This document shows positions 1 to 5,223 of a stretch of DNA of 15,761 nt, piece after piece. The notes below the pieces were generated by a model that made no database searches, was not told where the DNA came from, and saw only the letters and a program-made list of their open reading frames with translations. The DNA comes from Anaerolineales bacterium. GTDB taxonomy: Bacteria; Chloroflexota; Anaerolineae; Anaerolineales; Villigracilaceae. The DNA lies in the NCBI GenBank assembly GCA_016789485.1, contig JAEURE010000031.1, positions 1 to 15,761 of the forward strand, written 5' to 3'. Position numbers and translations under genes: made by a program. Every line of letters begins with the position of its first letter. The stretch's first letter is position 1.

Positions 1-77
1 AACAGGGTTCCAAGTTCGCCATCCGTGAAGGCGGTCTCACCGTCGGTGCGGGTGTCGTTACCAAGATCATCGAGTAA
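1..77 (+). CDS. tuf: Elongation factor Tu, C-terminal end (partial)
   Basis: This is the 3' end of a gene that begins left of the window; 24 codons and a TAA stop are visible. The tail reads GSKFAIREGGLTVGAGVVTK followed by IIE, the very conserved end of EF-Tu domain 3, the GTPase that brings aminoacyl-tRNA to the ribosome. The following genes rpmG, tRNA-Trp, secE and nusG are its usual neighbours in many bacteria, which supports the call. The stop is 20 bp before the rpmG start, so the two are probably co-transcribed. Only the C-terminus is seen, so whether a second tuf copy exists cannot be judged. Confidence 0.93.
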   Translation, partial: QGSKFAIREGGLTVGAGVVTKIIE

Positions 78-97
78 TCAGAAAGTAAGGTAGTAAG

Positions 98-268
98 ATG
101 GCTTCCAAGAAGAAGGATGTCCGCCCGGTCATTACGCTTCAGTGCAATGACTGCAAAGAACGGAATTACACCACCGAGAAGAATCGCCGCAACGATCCAA
201 ACCGGTTGGAGTTCAACAAGTACTGTTCGCGCTGCAAGAAGCACACAGTACATCGCGAAACGAAGTAG
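98..268 (+). CDS. rpmG: 50S ribosomal protein L33, zinc-binding form
   Basis: This 56-residue protein begins [19 protein letters not shown] and ends [11 protein letters not shown]33 is a small basic protein of the large ribosomal subunit near the E site. Two CxxC pairs (C16/C19 and C43/C46) mark the zinc-ribbon C+ form; C- paralogues that lack these cysteines are used under zinc shortage in other bacteria. The length matches the family. The ATG follows AGTAAG-type purine-rich sequence, a modest ribosome binding site. It sits between tuf and tRNA-Trp, a classic L33 location. It is short enough to be missed by ORF-length cut-offs. Confidence 0.95.
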   Translation: MASKKKDVRPVITLQCNDCKERNYTTEKNRRNDPNRLEFNKYCSRCKKHTVHRETK

Positions 269-273
269 TTTTA

Positions 274-298
274 AGGGTGAGGGATAGAACCTCACCCT
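274..298 (+). other. 9-bp perfect stem-loop between rpmG and tRNA-Trp
   Basis: AGGGTGAGG (274-282) pairs perfectly with CCTCACCCT (290-298) around a 7-nt loop. It begins 6 bp after the rpmG stop and ends 5 bp before the mature tRNA 5' end. No T-tract follows, so it does not look like an intrinsic terminator. A processing or 3'-end-stabilising role that separates mRNA from tRNA is a plausible inference. Confidence 0.5.
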
Positions 299-303
299 AC
301 CTT

Positions 304-376
304 AGGCCAGTGGCTCAATTGGCAGAGCTCTCGTCTCCAAAACGAGCGGTTGTGGGTTCAAGTCCTACCTGGCCTG
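304..376 (+). tRNA. trnW: tRNA-Trp (anticodon CCA)
   Basis: This 73-nt tRNA folds into a full cloverleaf. The acceptor stem is AGGCCAG (304-310) with CTGGCCT (369-375). The anticodon stem CTCGT/ACGAG flanks loop CTCCAAA, with anticodon CCA at 337-339. The T stem is GTGGG/CCTAC with loop TTCAAGT (one G-U pair), and the discriminator base is G376. No 3' CCA is encoded, so it must be added after transcription. Its place between rpmG and secE is common in bacteria. It is probably cut out of the tuf-secE transcript, because the flanking stem-loops lie immediately outside the tRNA. Confidence 0.97.
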
Positions 377-387
377 CCTGAGGCAAC

Positions 388-420
388 AACGCCGTCCTCA
401 TAAGAGCAGGCGGCGTTTTA
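388..420 (+). terminator. Possible weak terminator or processing hairpin after tRNA-Trp
   Basis: AACGCCG (388-394) pairs with CGGCGTT (411-417), and CCT (396-398) can pair with AGG (408-410) inside it after a single-base bulge. Only a short TTTTA run follows. It could terminate part of the tRNA transcript or mark a processing site before secE. The weak T-tract makes strong termination doubtful. Confidence 0.4.
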
Positions 421-449
421 GCCGTAAAATGATAGTAAGGAGTATTGCC

Positions 450-668
450 TTGGCTGAGAAAGCAAAGAAAGTCAAGAAAACAGAAAACGCTATTCAGCGT
501 TACTTTCGTGAAACCACGGGAGAACTTCGTAAGGTGAGCTGGCCTACCTGGCCCGAAGCAAGACGCCTGACAGCCCTTGTTTTAGCTGTGATGGTTGTTG
601 TGGGTCTTTTCCTTTGGGTAGTGGATTTATTTGCTGGCAACCTGTTGGATTTGGTGCTTGGCATTTAG
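450..668 (+). CDS. secE: Preprotein translocase subunit SecE
   Basis: SecE is the small essential subunit of the SecYEG protein-conducting channel in the inner membrane. From the TTG at 450 the protein is 72 residues, MAEKAKKVKKTENAIQ onward. The cytosolic amphipathic part contains the family signature FRETTGELRKVSWPTWPEAR, followed by one transmembrane helix (TALVLAVMVVVGLFLWVV). An upstream in-frame ATG at 429 would add seven residues, but the Shine-Dalgarno AAGGAG (437-442) lies downstream of it and is 7 nt from the TTG, so TTG 450 is preferred. nusG follows after 17 bp, the usual secE-nusG pair. Confidence 0.93.
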   Translation: MAEKAKKVKKTENAIQRYFRETTGELRKVSWPTWPEARRLTALVLAVMVVVGLFLWVVDLFAGNLLDLVLGI

Positions 669-685
669 TTTGAATTGAGGATCTG

Positions 686-1378
686 ATGGATTTACCGGAA
701 CCGCAAGAGCAGATGGAACAGGAACCGATGGAAGAAACAACCGAGGAGCAGATTGCTCCTGCGGATGATTCCGCTTCTTCATCAGAACCGACGCCTGCTC
801 CCACCTCCGAGACGCAGATCCCCACCGATTTGCCTCCCGTGGAGGCAGTTGTTGAAGGCCCTGCCTGGTATGTGATTCATTGTTATTCGGGTTACGAAAA
901 CAAAGTCCGCCACAACCTTGAACAGCGCATTGAGACCATGGGCATGAAAGATAAGATCTTTGACGTGGTCATTCCCACACAGGAAGAGATCGAAGTCAAG
1001 GATGGCAAACGCCGTACCGTGGAACGTCACATCTTCCCCGGGTATGTGCTTGTGAATATGGCTCTCTCTGAAGATTCCTGGTATGTGGTTCGAAACACTC
1101 CCGGTGTGACAGGCTTCGTGGGAATGGGGAATAACCCTACACCCCTGCGCCAGGAGGAAGTTGCTCAAATCGTCAAACGCATGGAAGCTGAAGCGCCCAC
1201 TGTTAAAGTGACATATAAGGTGGGGGAGCGCGTGCGTATTGTGGACGGTCCTTTCAACGATTTTCGCGGTGTGGTTTCCGAAATTGATATGGAACGCACC
1301 AAAGTCCGTGTGATGGTGAGTTTCTTTGGACGCGAAACACCCGTTGAGTTGGACTTCCTGCAGGTAGAGAAAAGTTAA
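686..1378 (+). CDS. nusG: Transcription termination/antitermination factor NusG
   Basis: NusG binds elongating RNA polymerase and links it to Rho or to the ribosome. The NGN domain starts at W61 (WYVIHCYSGYENKVRHNL) and includes the hallmark HIFPGYVLVNM near 115-125. The C-terminal KOW domain is at about 177-228 (VGERVRIVDGPFNDFRGVV). Residues 1-58 are an extra acidic stretch rich in Glu, Pro, Gln and Ser, probably disordered, that shorter NusG proteins lack. The ATG has GAGG 5 nt upstream. No good Shine-Dalgarno was seen inside the extension, so the long start is kept, although the true N-terminus is not proven. It is co-oriented with secE and rplK. Confidence 0.95.
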   Translation: MDLPEPQEQMEQEPMEETTEEQIAPADDSASSSEPTPAPTSETQIPTDLPPVEAVVEGPAWYVIHCYSGYENKVRHNLEQRIETMGMKDKIFDVVIPTQEEIEVKDGKRRTVERHIFPGYVLVNMALSEDSWYVVRNTPGVTGFVGMGNNPTPLRQEEVAQIVKRMEAEAPTVKVTYKVGERVRIVDGPFNDFRGVVSEIDMERTKVRVMVSFFGRETPVELDFLQVEKS

Positions 1379-1412
1379 TTAGACAGTAGCAGGCTTCCGT
1401 TAAGCCTGATGC

Positions 1413-1448
1413 GGTGGGAGGGTCTCCCAAATGACCCGCTAAAACCAC
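1413..1448 (+). promoter_or_regulatory. Putative L1-binding mRNA motif before rplK
   Basis: GTGG (1414-1417) pairs with CCAC (1445-1448). A 2-nt GA loop lies on the left and a 7-nt GCTAAAA loop on the right, enclosing a second helix GGGTC/GACCC (1420-1424 with 1433-1437). The same layout recurs before rplA. GGTGGGAGG resembles the L1 site of 23S rRNA, so the motif is likely a target for feedback repression by L1. It ends just before the rplK Shine-Dalgarno AAGGAG (1450-1455), so L1 binding could block initiation. The structure is seen; the function is inferred from known L1 autoregulation in other bacteria. Confidence 0.6.
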
Positions 1449-1465
1449 GAAGGAGTTAAGTAAAA

Positions 1466-1891
1466 ATGGCAAAGAAGTTAAAAGCAATCGTTCGTTTACA
1501 GCTTGAGGCTGGCAAGGCAAACCCTGCGCCTCCCGTCGGTCCTGCGTTGGCCAGCCATGGTATTAACATCATGGCCTTCTGTAAGGAATACAATGCCCGC
1601 ACCTCCAATCGTCAGGGCGAGGTTCTTCCTGCGGAAATCACCATCTACACCGATGGTTCGTTTACGTTTGTGCTTCGTACTCCGCCTGCTGCGGTTTTGC
1701 TTCGCAAAGCTGCCAAGGTTGAGAAGGGCTCCGGCGTTCCCAACAAGGAAAAGGTTGGTAAGGTGACCCGCGCTCAAGTGAAGGAAATCGCTGAGTTGAA
1801 GATGAAAGACCTCAACGCGATCAACATTGAAGGCGCAATGAAGCAGGTTGAAGGTACAGCCCGCTCGATGGGTATTGTAGTAACCGATTAA
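1466..1891 (+). CDS. rplK: 50S ribosomal protein L11
   Basis: L11 is 141 residues, the standard length. It binds the GTPase-associated centre of 23S rRNA together with L10 and takes part in elongation-factor and stringent-response signalling. The N-terminal [20 protein letters not shown] and [16 protein letters not shown] are near-invariant L11 signatures, including the proline-rich hinge. The C-terminal RNA-binding part ends in [16 protein letters not shown]. The start ATG has AAGGAG 10 nt upstream. rplA follows after a 49-bp spacer that holds a second L1-type RNA motif. The pair rplK-rplA is a conserved operon regulated by L1 in other bacteria. Confidence 0.97.
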   Translation: MAKKLKAIVRLQLEAGKANPAPPVGPALASHGINIMAFCKEYNARTSNRQGEVLPAEITIYTDGSFTFVLRTPPAAVLLRKAAKVEKGSGVPNKEKVGKVTRAQVKEIAELKMKDLNAINIEGAMKQVEGTARSMGIVVTD

Positions 1892-1895
1892 TTTT

Positions 1896-1930
1896 GTGGG
1901 AGGATGGCTTGCGCTGTCCGCTTGCACCAC
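1896..1930 (+). promoter_or_regulatory. Putative L1-binding mRNA motif before rplA
   Basis: GTGG (1896-1899) pairs with CCAC (1927-1930), with GA on the left and GCTTGCA on the right, around a second helix GGATGGC/GCTGTCC (1902-1908 with 1913-1919, two G-U pairs, loop TTGC). The arrangement matches the motif before rplK element by element while the inner helices differ in sequence, which argues for selection on structure. The Shine-Dalgarno GGAGG (1931-1935) follows directly, so a bound L1 would cover it. Function is inferred. Confidence 0.6.
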
Positions 1931-1940
1931 GGAGGATAAA

Positions 1941-2654
1941 ATGACCAAACACGGAAAGAAATATACGGCGGCTGCCGCCAAAGTTGAAGTTGACAAGGTG
2001 TATTCCGCCCGCGAAGCTGTTGCTCTCGCGAAGGAAACCTCAATCACCAAGTTCGATGCGACAATTGAAGTTCACATGCGCACCACGCTTGACTCACGTC
2101 AGGCGGATCAACAATTGCGCGATGTCGTGGTACTTCCGCACGGCCTCGGCAAGACAGTCCGGGTGCTTGTCTTCGCTCAGGGCGAAGGCGCCGCAGCTGC
2201 TCGTGCAGGCGGAGCTGATCTCGTTGCCGATGATGACGAGACCATGAAGAAGATCGAAAGCGGCGCTCTTGACTTTGATGTTGCCATTGCCACCCCCGAT
2301 GCCATGGGTAAAGTGGGTCGCTTGGGTCGTATCCTTGGCCCCCGCGGTCTCATGCCGAACCCGAAAGCTGGCACAGTAGTTGCCGCTCAGGATATGGAAC
2401 GCGCCATCAAAGAGGCGAAAGCCGGCCGCGTAGAATATCGCCTTGATAAGACCAATAATATTCATGTTTCCATCGGCAAGGCTTCTTTCTCTGCTGATAA
2501 ACTGTATGAAAACTATGTAGCTTTGGTAGATGCGGTTAACAAATCCCGCCCATCTGGCGCGAAGGGTAACTTCGTCAAGCGTATTACCGTTACCTCCACC
2601 ATGGGACCTGGCGTAAAAGCCGATCCCAACGAACATATGCAAGGTGCCGAGTAG
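1941..2654 (+). CDS. rplA: 50S ribosomal protein L1
   Basis: L1 forms the mobile stalk at the ribosomal E site and represses its own operon by binding mRNA. From ATG 1941 the protein has 237 residues, MTKHGKKYTAAAAKVEVDKV onward. Typical L1 blocks are visible: RTTLDSRQADQQLRDVVVLP, then LGRILGPRGLMPNPKAGTV near the middle, and the C-terminal VKRITVTSTMGPGVK. An in-frame GTG at 1896 would add 15 residues, but that stretch is the RNA motif described above, and GGAGG lies 5 nt before ATG 1941, so the shorter start is chosen. It is followed by a 198-nt non-coding leader for rplJ. Confidence 0.97.
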   Translation: MTKHGKKYTAAAAKVEVDKVYSAREAVALAKETSITKFDATIEVHMRTTLDSRQADQQLRDVVVLPHGLGKTVRVLVFAQGEGAAAARAGGADLVADDDETMKKIESGALDFDVAIATPDAMGKVGRLGRILGPRGLMPNPKAGTVVAAQDMERAIKEAKAGRVEYRLDKTNNIHVSIGKASFSADKLYENYVALVDAVNKSRPSGAKGNFVKRITVTSTMGPGVKADPNEHMQGAE

Positions 2655-2694
2655 CAATACTCGTTTATCCCTAAAATTCCACTTCGCCGATGAA

Positions 2695-2742
2695 GGCGGG
2701 TGTCCCAGTAATGGGACTTAATTTCCTGCTCAGGTGGAGACT
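2695..2742 (+). promoter_or_regulatory. Ribosomal protein L10 leader (rplJ leader) core
   Basis: Outer helix GCGGG (2696-2700) pairs with CCTGC (2725-2729). It encloses the hairpin GTCCCA/TGGGAC (2702-2707 with 2712-2717, loop GTAA), then CTTAAT and the AGGTGGAGACT tail. The pattern TTAAT..CCTGC..AGGTG is the familiar conserved block of L10 leaders. In Bacillus subtilis an L10-(L12)4 complex binds such a leader and reduces rplJL transcription by attenuation. The location 5' of rplJ and the linked terminator at 2793-2831 fit that mechanism. The remaining leader holds two small hairpins, CAGTGC/GCACTG (2755-2772) and TTCCC/GGGAA (2774-2786). Confidence 0.8.
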
Positions 2743-2792
2743 ACTAGCATATTTCAGTGCTTTATTGCACTGGTTCCCCTTGGGAATTGCGA

Positions 2793-2831
2793 AAAAGTCT
2801 TTGCCTGCGTTAAGTGGCAAAGACTTTTATA
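2793..2831 (+). terminator. Intrinsic terminator (attenuator) upstream of rplJ
   Basis: AAAAGTCTTTGCC (2793-2805) is perfectly complementary to GGCAAAGACTTTT (2816-2828) across a 10-nt loop, and the 3' arm runs into TTTTAT. It sits in the leader, 25 bp before the rplJ start, so it must be read through to express rplJL. The 5' arm and its next base (2796-2806) can instead pair over 11 bp with 2732-2742 in the L10 leader, giving mutually exclusive terminator and antiterminator states. Confidence 0.85.
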
Positions 2832-2852
2832 TTGAAAGGAGGTGAAAAACCT

Positions 2853-3383
2853 TTGGCAATTTCTAAACAACGCAAGGAAGAAGTGCAGGCTCGGTACTCG
2901 GATTGGGTCGAGCGCAGTGAAGCAGTGATTCTTGTGGAATACAGCGGCGCAAACATGAAGTCCATCGATGCGATCCGCGCGAAGATCCGTGAAACTGGCG
3001 GCGAATTCCACATCGTAAAGAACACACTCGCCCGCCGCGTATTTGCAGAGCATGGCATGGAATTTCCTGCCGACTATCTCGTAAAATCCACGGCTATCTC
3101 GTTTGCGTTCAAAGACCCGGCTTCCACAGCGAAAGCATTGACCGATGCTACAAAAGGCAATGAGTTCGTGAAAGTGAAAGGCGGTTTGATGGGCGGCAAG
3201 TCTTTGAGCCCGGCGCAAGTGAAAGCCCTTTCGGATATGCCCCCGCTGCCCGTCATGCGCGCGACGTTGCTCGGCGTTTTGCAGGCCCCCGCCGGCAAAC
3301 TCGTCCGCACGTTGGCAGAGCCCGCACGCGGTCTCGCGGCTGTCATCAAGGCATACGCAGAAAGCGCGCAGGCTTCGGCCTAG
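2853..3383 (+). CDS. rplJ: 50S ribosomal protein L10
   Basis: L10 anchors the L7/L12 dimers at the base of the ribosomal stalk. From TTG 2853 the protein is 176 residues and opens MAISKQRKEEVQARYSDW, the usual L10 N-terminus. The rRNA-binding domain continues through EYSGANMKSIDAIRAKIRE and VKNTLARRVF; the C-terminal helix that carries L7/L12 is VRTLAEPARGLAAVIKAY. A longer reading from GTG 2814 is rejected because it starts inside the attenuator loop, while a strong AAAGGAGGTG (2835-2844) stands 8 nt before TTG 2853. Expression is probably controlled by the L10 leader just upstream. rplL follows after 79 bp. Confidence 0.95.
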   Translation: MAISKQRKEEVQARYSDWVERSEAVILVEYSGANMKSIDAIRAKIRETGGEFHIVKNTLARRVFAEHGMEFPADYLVKSTAISFAFKDPASTAKALTDATKGNEFVKVKGGLMGGKSLSPAQVKALSDMPPLPVMRATLLGVLQAPAGKLVRTLAEPARGLAAVIKAYAESAQASA

Positions 3384-3398
3384 TTTTCAATTATTCTC

Positions 3399-3413
3399 GC
3401 GGGGTTTTCCCGC
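3399..3413 (+). other. Small stem-loop between rplJ and rplL
   Basis: GCGGG (3399-3403) pairs with CCCGC (3409-3413) around GTTTT. It has no T-tract. In many bacteria rplL is translated in excess over rplJ, and an intercistronic structure or processing site lies in this gap. A similar role here is only a suggestion. Confidence 0.3.
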
Positions 3414-3462
3414 AGGAATGTTCAAATTTCAAAAACTATTACTTAGCAAGGAGTGCTAAACA

Positions 3463-3846
3463 ATGTCTGACAAGCTCGAAAAACTCGTGGAAGAACTCTC
3501 CACACTTTCCGTCCTCGAGGCGGCTGATCTCGTGAAGAAGCTCGAAGAGAAGTGGGGCGTTTCCGCCGCCGCTCCCGTAGCTGTTGCTGCTGTTGGTGGT
3601 GGCGCTGCTGCCTCTGCTGAACCTGTCGAAGAGAAGACCGAGTTTGATGTGGTCATCAAGGACGCCGGTGCCAAGAAGATCGATGTCATCAAAGTCATCC
3701 GTCAGTTGACCAGCCTCGGCCTCGGCGAAGCCAAGACCCTCGCCGAAACCGCTGGCGGCAAGATCCTCACCGCCGTTGGCAAAGATGCCGCTACCGACGC
3801 CAAGAAGAAGCTCGAAGAAGCTGGCGCCGTCATCGTCGTCGAATAA
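3463..3846 (+). CDS. rplL: 50S ribosomal protein L7/L12
   Basis: This 127-residue acidic protein is the stalk subunit that recruits translational GTPases. Residues 1-32 ([20 protein letters not shown] onward) form the dimerisation helices. Residues 34-56 are the flexible Ala/Gly/Val hinge. Residues 58-127 form the conserved globular domain, including [17 protein letters not shown], which contacts elongation factors. AAGGAG lies 8 nt before the ATG. It is the last gene of the run and is followed within 16 bp by a strong terminator. Length and composition are normal. Confidence 0.97.
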   Translation: MSDKLEKLVEELSTLSVLEAADLVKKLEEKWGVSAAAPVAVAAVGGGAAASAEPVEEKTEFDVVIKDAGAKKIDVIKVIRQLTSLGLGEAKTLAETAGGKILTAVGKDAATDAKKKLEEAGAVIVVE

Positions 3847-3861
3847 TTTTTCGGAAAGAAC

Positions 3862-3893
3862 AAAAGAGGCCATCCACAAGGATGGCCTCTTTT
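3862..3893 (+). terminator. Terminator after rplL, bidirectional
   Basis: AAAAGAGGCCATCC (3862-3875) and GGATGGCCTCTTTT (3880-3893) form a perfect 14-bp stem with an ACAA loop. A-rich and T-rich edges allow termination in both directions. It therefore serves the rplL operon and could serve the convergent minus-strand gene at 3947-4372. Confidence 0.92.
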
Positions 3894-3932
3894 GATTTAA
3901 CGCCTCTTTCCTACTTCAGCTTGATTCTGAAG

Positions 3933-3962
3933 ACGATATACTTTTTCTACACTGTATATCGT
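3933..3962. repeat. 9-bp inverted repeat over the stop codon of the DinB-like gene
   Basis: ACGATATAC (3933-3941) and GTATATCGT (3954-3962) are exact inverse complements separated by 12 nt. The loop contains the TAG stop of the minus-strand gene. No T-tract adjoins it, so it looks like a 3'-end stem-loop rather than a complete terminator. Confidence 0.5.
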
Positions 3963-4372
3963 TTGTTCCAGCTGTCCGGGAAAGTAAGCCCATTACCATA
4001 GACGAAGCGAATAAGCTGCCCGTGATGTTGAACTTCGTGCTCGAGGAGGTTAAAGGCAAGATCAGTTTGTGCATCGCTCAGATTTGTAAAGTTGATTTCG
4101 CCCAATTGATTATAGGTTGCTTCCAGGGCGTCCAGCACAGAGTCCTTGATGTGTGGTTCTGCGAGATTGCAAGAGAAACCCTGCCAACTGCCGGCCAGAA
4201 TTGCCTTGATGTAGCTTTCACGTGCTCCTACCATGCACCAAAGTTGGCCTGATATTCGATTTGATGGGATATTTGGCAAATCTAAGCGCAGTGATTTTTC
4301 ATCGAGATGGGTGACAAGGTCATGTGTCAGTTTGAATGCCCGCTCTAATTTTTCCTTTAATATCTTATCCAT
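3947..4372 (-). CDS. DinB/DUF664-like four-helix-bundle protein
   Basis: This 141-residue protein resembles the DinB-like superfamily, small four-helix bundles that often bind a metal through three histidines; members include thiol S-transferases and many stress proteins of unknown substrate. The C-terminal signature LEHEVQHHGQLIRFVYGNG (H112, H116) is clear. The first metal histidine, normally in helix 2, is not evident: the expected place reads LWCMVGARESYIKAI. Activity may therefore differ or be lost. The ATG has AAGGA 8 nt upstream. It lies downstream of lexA on the same strand but is separated by a terminator, so it is probably transcribed separately or by readthrough. The specific substrate is unknown. 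Confidence 0.72.
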   Translation of the reverse strand: MDKILKEKLERAFKLTHDLVTHLDEKSLRLDLPNIPSNRISGQLWCMVGARESYIKAILAGSWQGFSCNLAEPHIKDSVLDALEATYNQLGEINFTNLSDAQTDLAFNLLEHEVQHHGQLIRFVYGNGLTFPDSWNKRYTV

Positions 4373-4384
4373 GGATATATCCTT

Positions 4385-4424
4385 AATAAAATACAGCCTG
4401 TAAATTTACAGGCTGTATTTTATT
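4385..4424 (-). terminator. Perfect 40-bp palindromic terminator downstream of lexA
   Basis: Positions 4385-4404 are the exact inverse complement of 4405-4424, giving 20 bp arms with no spacer (AATT at the centre). The core CAGCCTGTAAA is flanked by AATAAAATA, so the RNA hairpin has a T-rich 3' side in both orientations. It lies 5 bp beyond the lexA stop and 12 bp before the DinB-like start, so it ends lexA transcription and may sit in the 5' region of the next gene. Confidence 0.85.
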
Positions 4425-4429
4425 CATTT

Positions 4430-5107
4430 TTAGTTATATCGGTCAACTTTGCGTATGACCATGACCACTTTGCCTTTGATCTCAAGCGCTTCGGTCTTCT
4501 TGAGCATGATTGGTTTCATGGTTGGATTGGCAGGCTGCAAACGGTAGCCATCTTTTTCTTTGAAATAGTATTTGAGCGTGGTTTCGTTGCGATCTGAAAG
4601 CCATACCGCCACCATGTCGCCGTTGCGTGCTTCCTGTGCGGGTTTGAGAATAACGATGTCGCCGTCATTGATCATGGCATCGATCATTGATTCTCCCTGA
4701 ACCTTCAGGGCAAACAGGTCCTTGCCTTTTTCCCTGGATGGCATAAGGGACATGGCGACTTCAATAGAATCTTCAGCGGTGAAGGTGTTGAAATCAGTAG
4801 AGGGAATTGGAATGGGTTCACCAGCTTGGATGACGCCGGCCAGCGGCACACGGAGCATATCACCGAGCGGGGTGTTGCCGGTCAGGCGCATTCCGCGTGA
4901 GATCTTGCGGTCACGTTCAATGTGACCTGATTTTTCAAGTTGGTCGAGGTAATAATTCACCACGGAGGTGGATGAAATATCACAATGCTCGCCAATCTCG
5001 CGGATTGAAGGGGGGTGTTTGTGTTCGCGTTGATAGGAAGCTATAAAATCCAGAATTCTCTGGTGGCGCTCGCCTAAACCTTTGCTTTTTCTAACCATCA
5101 TCATCAT
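4430..5107 (-). CDS. lexA: SOS repressor LexA
   Basis: LexA represses DNA-damage genes and cleaves itself when RecA filaments form. The N-terminal winged HTH spans about 8-75 (HPPSIREIGEHCDISSTSVV is the recognition region). The peptidase domain shows the scissile Ala95-Gly96 in VPLAGVIQAGEP, the nucleophile Ser140 in VQGESMIDAMINDGD, and the general base Lys179 in ETTLKYYF. The 225-residue length is slightly above E. coli LexA, partly from an insertion between cleavage site and Ser. Four ATG codons in a row open the frame; AGGAGG lies 7 nt before the first. A LexA box sits in its own promoter, so it is autoregulated. It is followed by a terminator. Confidence 0.96.
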   Translation of the reverse strand: MMMMVRKSKGLGERHQRILDFIASYQREHKHPPSIREIGEHCDISSTSVVNYYLDQLEKSGHIERDRKISRGMRLTGNTPLGDMLRVPLAGVIQAGEPIPIPSTDFNTFTAEDSIEVAMSLMPSREKGKDLFALKVQGESMIDAMINDGDIVILKPAQEARNGDMVAVWLSDRNETTLKYYFKEKDGYRLQPANPTMKPIMLKKTEALEIKGKVVMVIRKVDRYN

Positions 5108-5119
5108 TTTGGGGCCTCC

Positions 5120-5135
5120 TGCCAGATTTCTGGCA
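5120..5135 (-). other. Small hairpin in the lexA 5' leader
   Basis: TGCCAGA (5120-5126) is complementary to TCTGGCA (5129-5135) with a 2-nt centre. On the minus strand it abuts and slightly overlaps the AGGAGG ribosome binding site (5115-5120), so it could mildly affect lexA translation. It could equally be fortuitous. Confidence 0.3.
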
Positions 5136-5167
5136 CGGTGAGCATTCTTCGCTCATTTGTGCTAGGA

Positions 5168-5196
5168 ATGATAACCGAACGCCTGTTCTGTGTCAA
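5168..5196 (-). promoter_or_regulatory. lexA promoter with embedded SOS box
   Basis: On the minus strand, TTGACA (5191-5196) and TATCAT (5168-5173) are separated by exactly 17 bp, a near-consensus housekeeping promoter. Between them lies GAACAGGCGTTC (5177-5188), which fits the GAAC-RNRY-GTTC SOS operator known from Bacillus-type LexA proteins. A repressor bound there would occlude RNA polymerase. The promoter begins 28 bp after the corA stop. Confidence 0.87.
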
Positions 5197-5223
5197 GGCT
5201 GTAACGATGTCAGAATTTGTGTG

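Noticed and set aside
1896..1940. GTG start extending rplA by 15 residues
   Set aside because: This stretch is the L1-type RNA motif, and the Shine-Dalgarno lies downstream of it, next to ATG 1941.
2094..2657. 187-codon minus-strand frame over rplA
   Set aside because: It is a shadow of rplA in a highly conserved ribosomal gene; no Shine-Dalgarno or recognisable protein.
2814..2852. GTG start extending rplJ by 13 residues
   Set aside because: The codon is in the loop of the attenuator; the strong ribosome binding site is downstream, and L10 homologues begin at MAISKQ.
3463..3846. Low-complexity Ala/Val/Gly region in rplL as an unusual repeat
   Set aside because: It is the normal flexible hinge of L7/L12.
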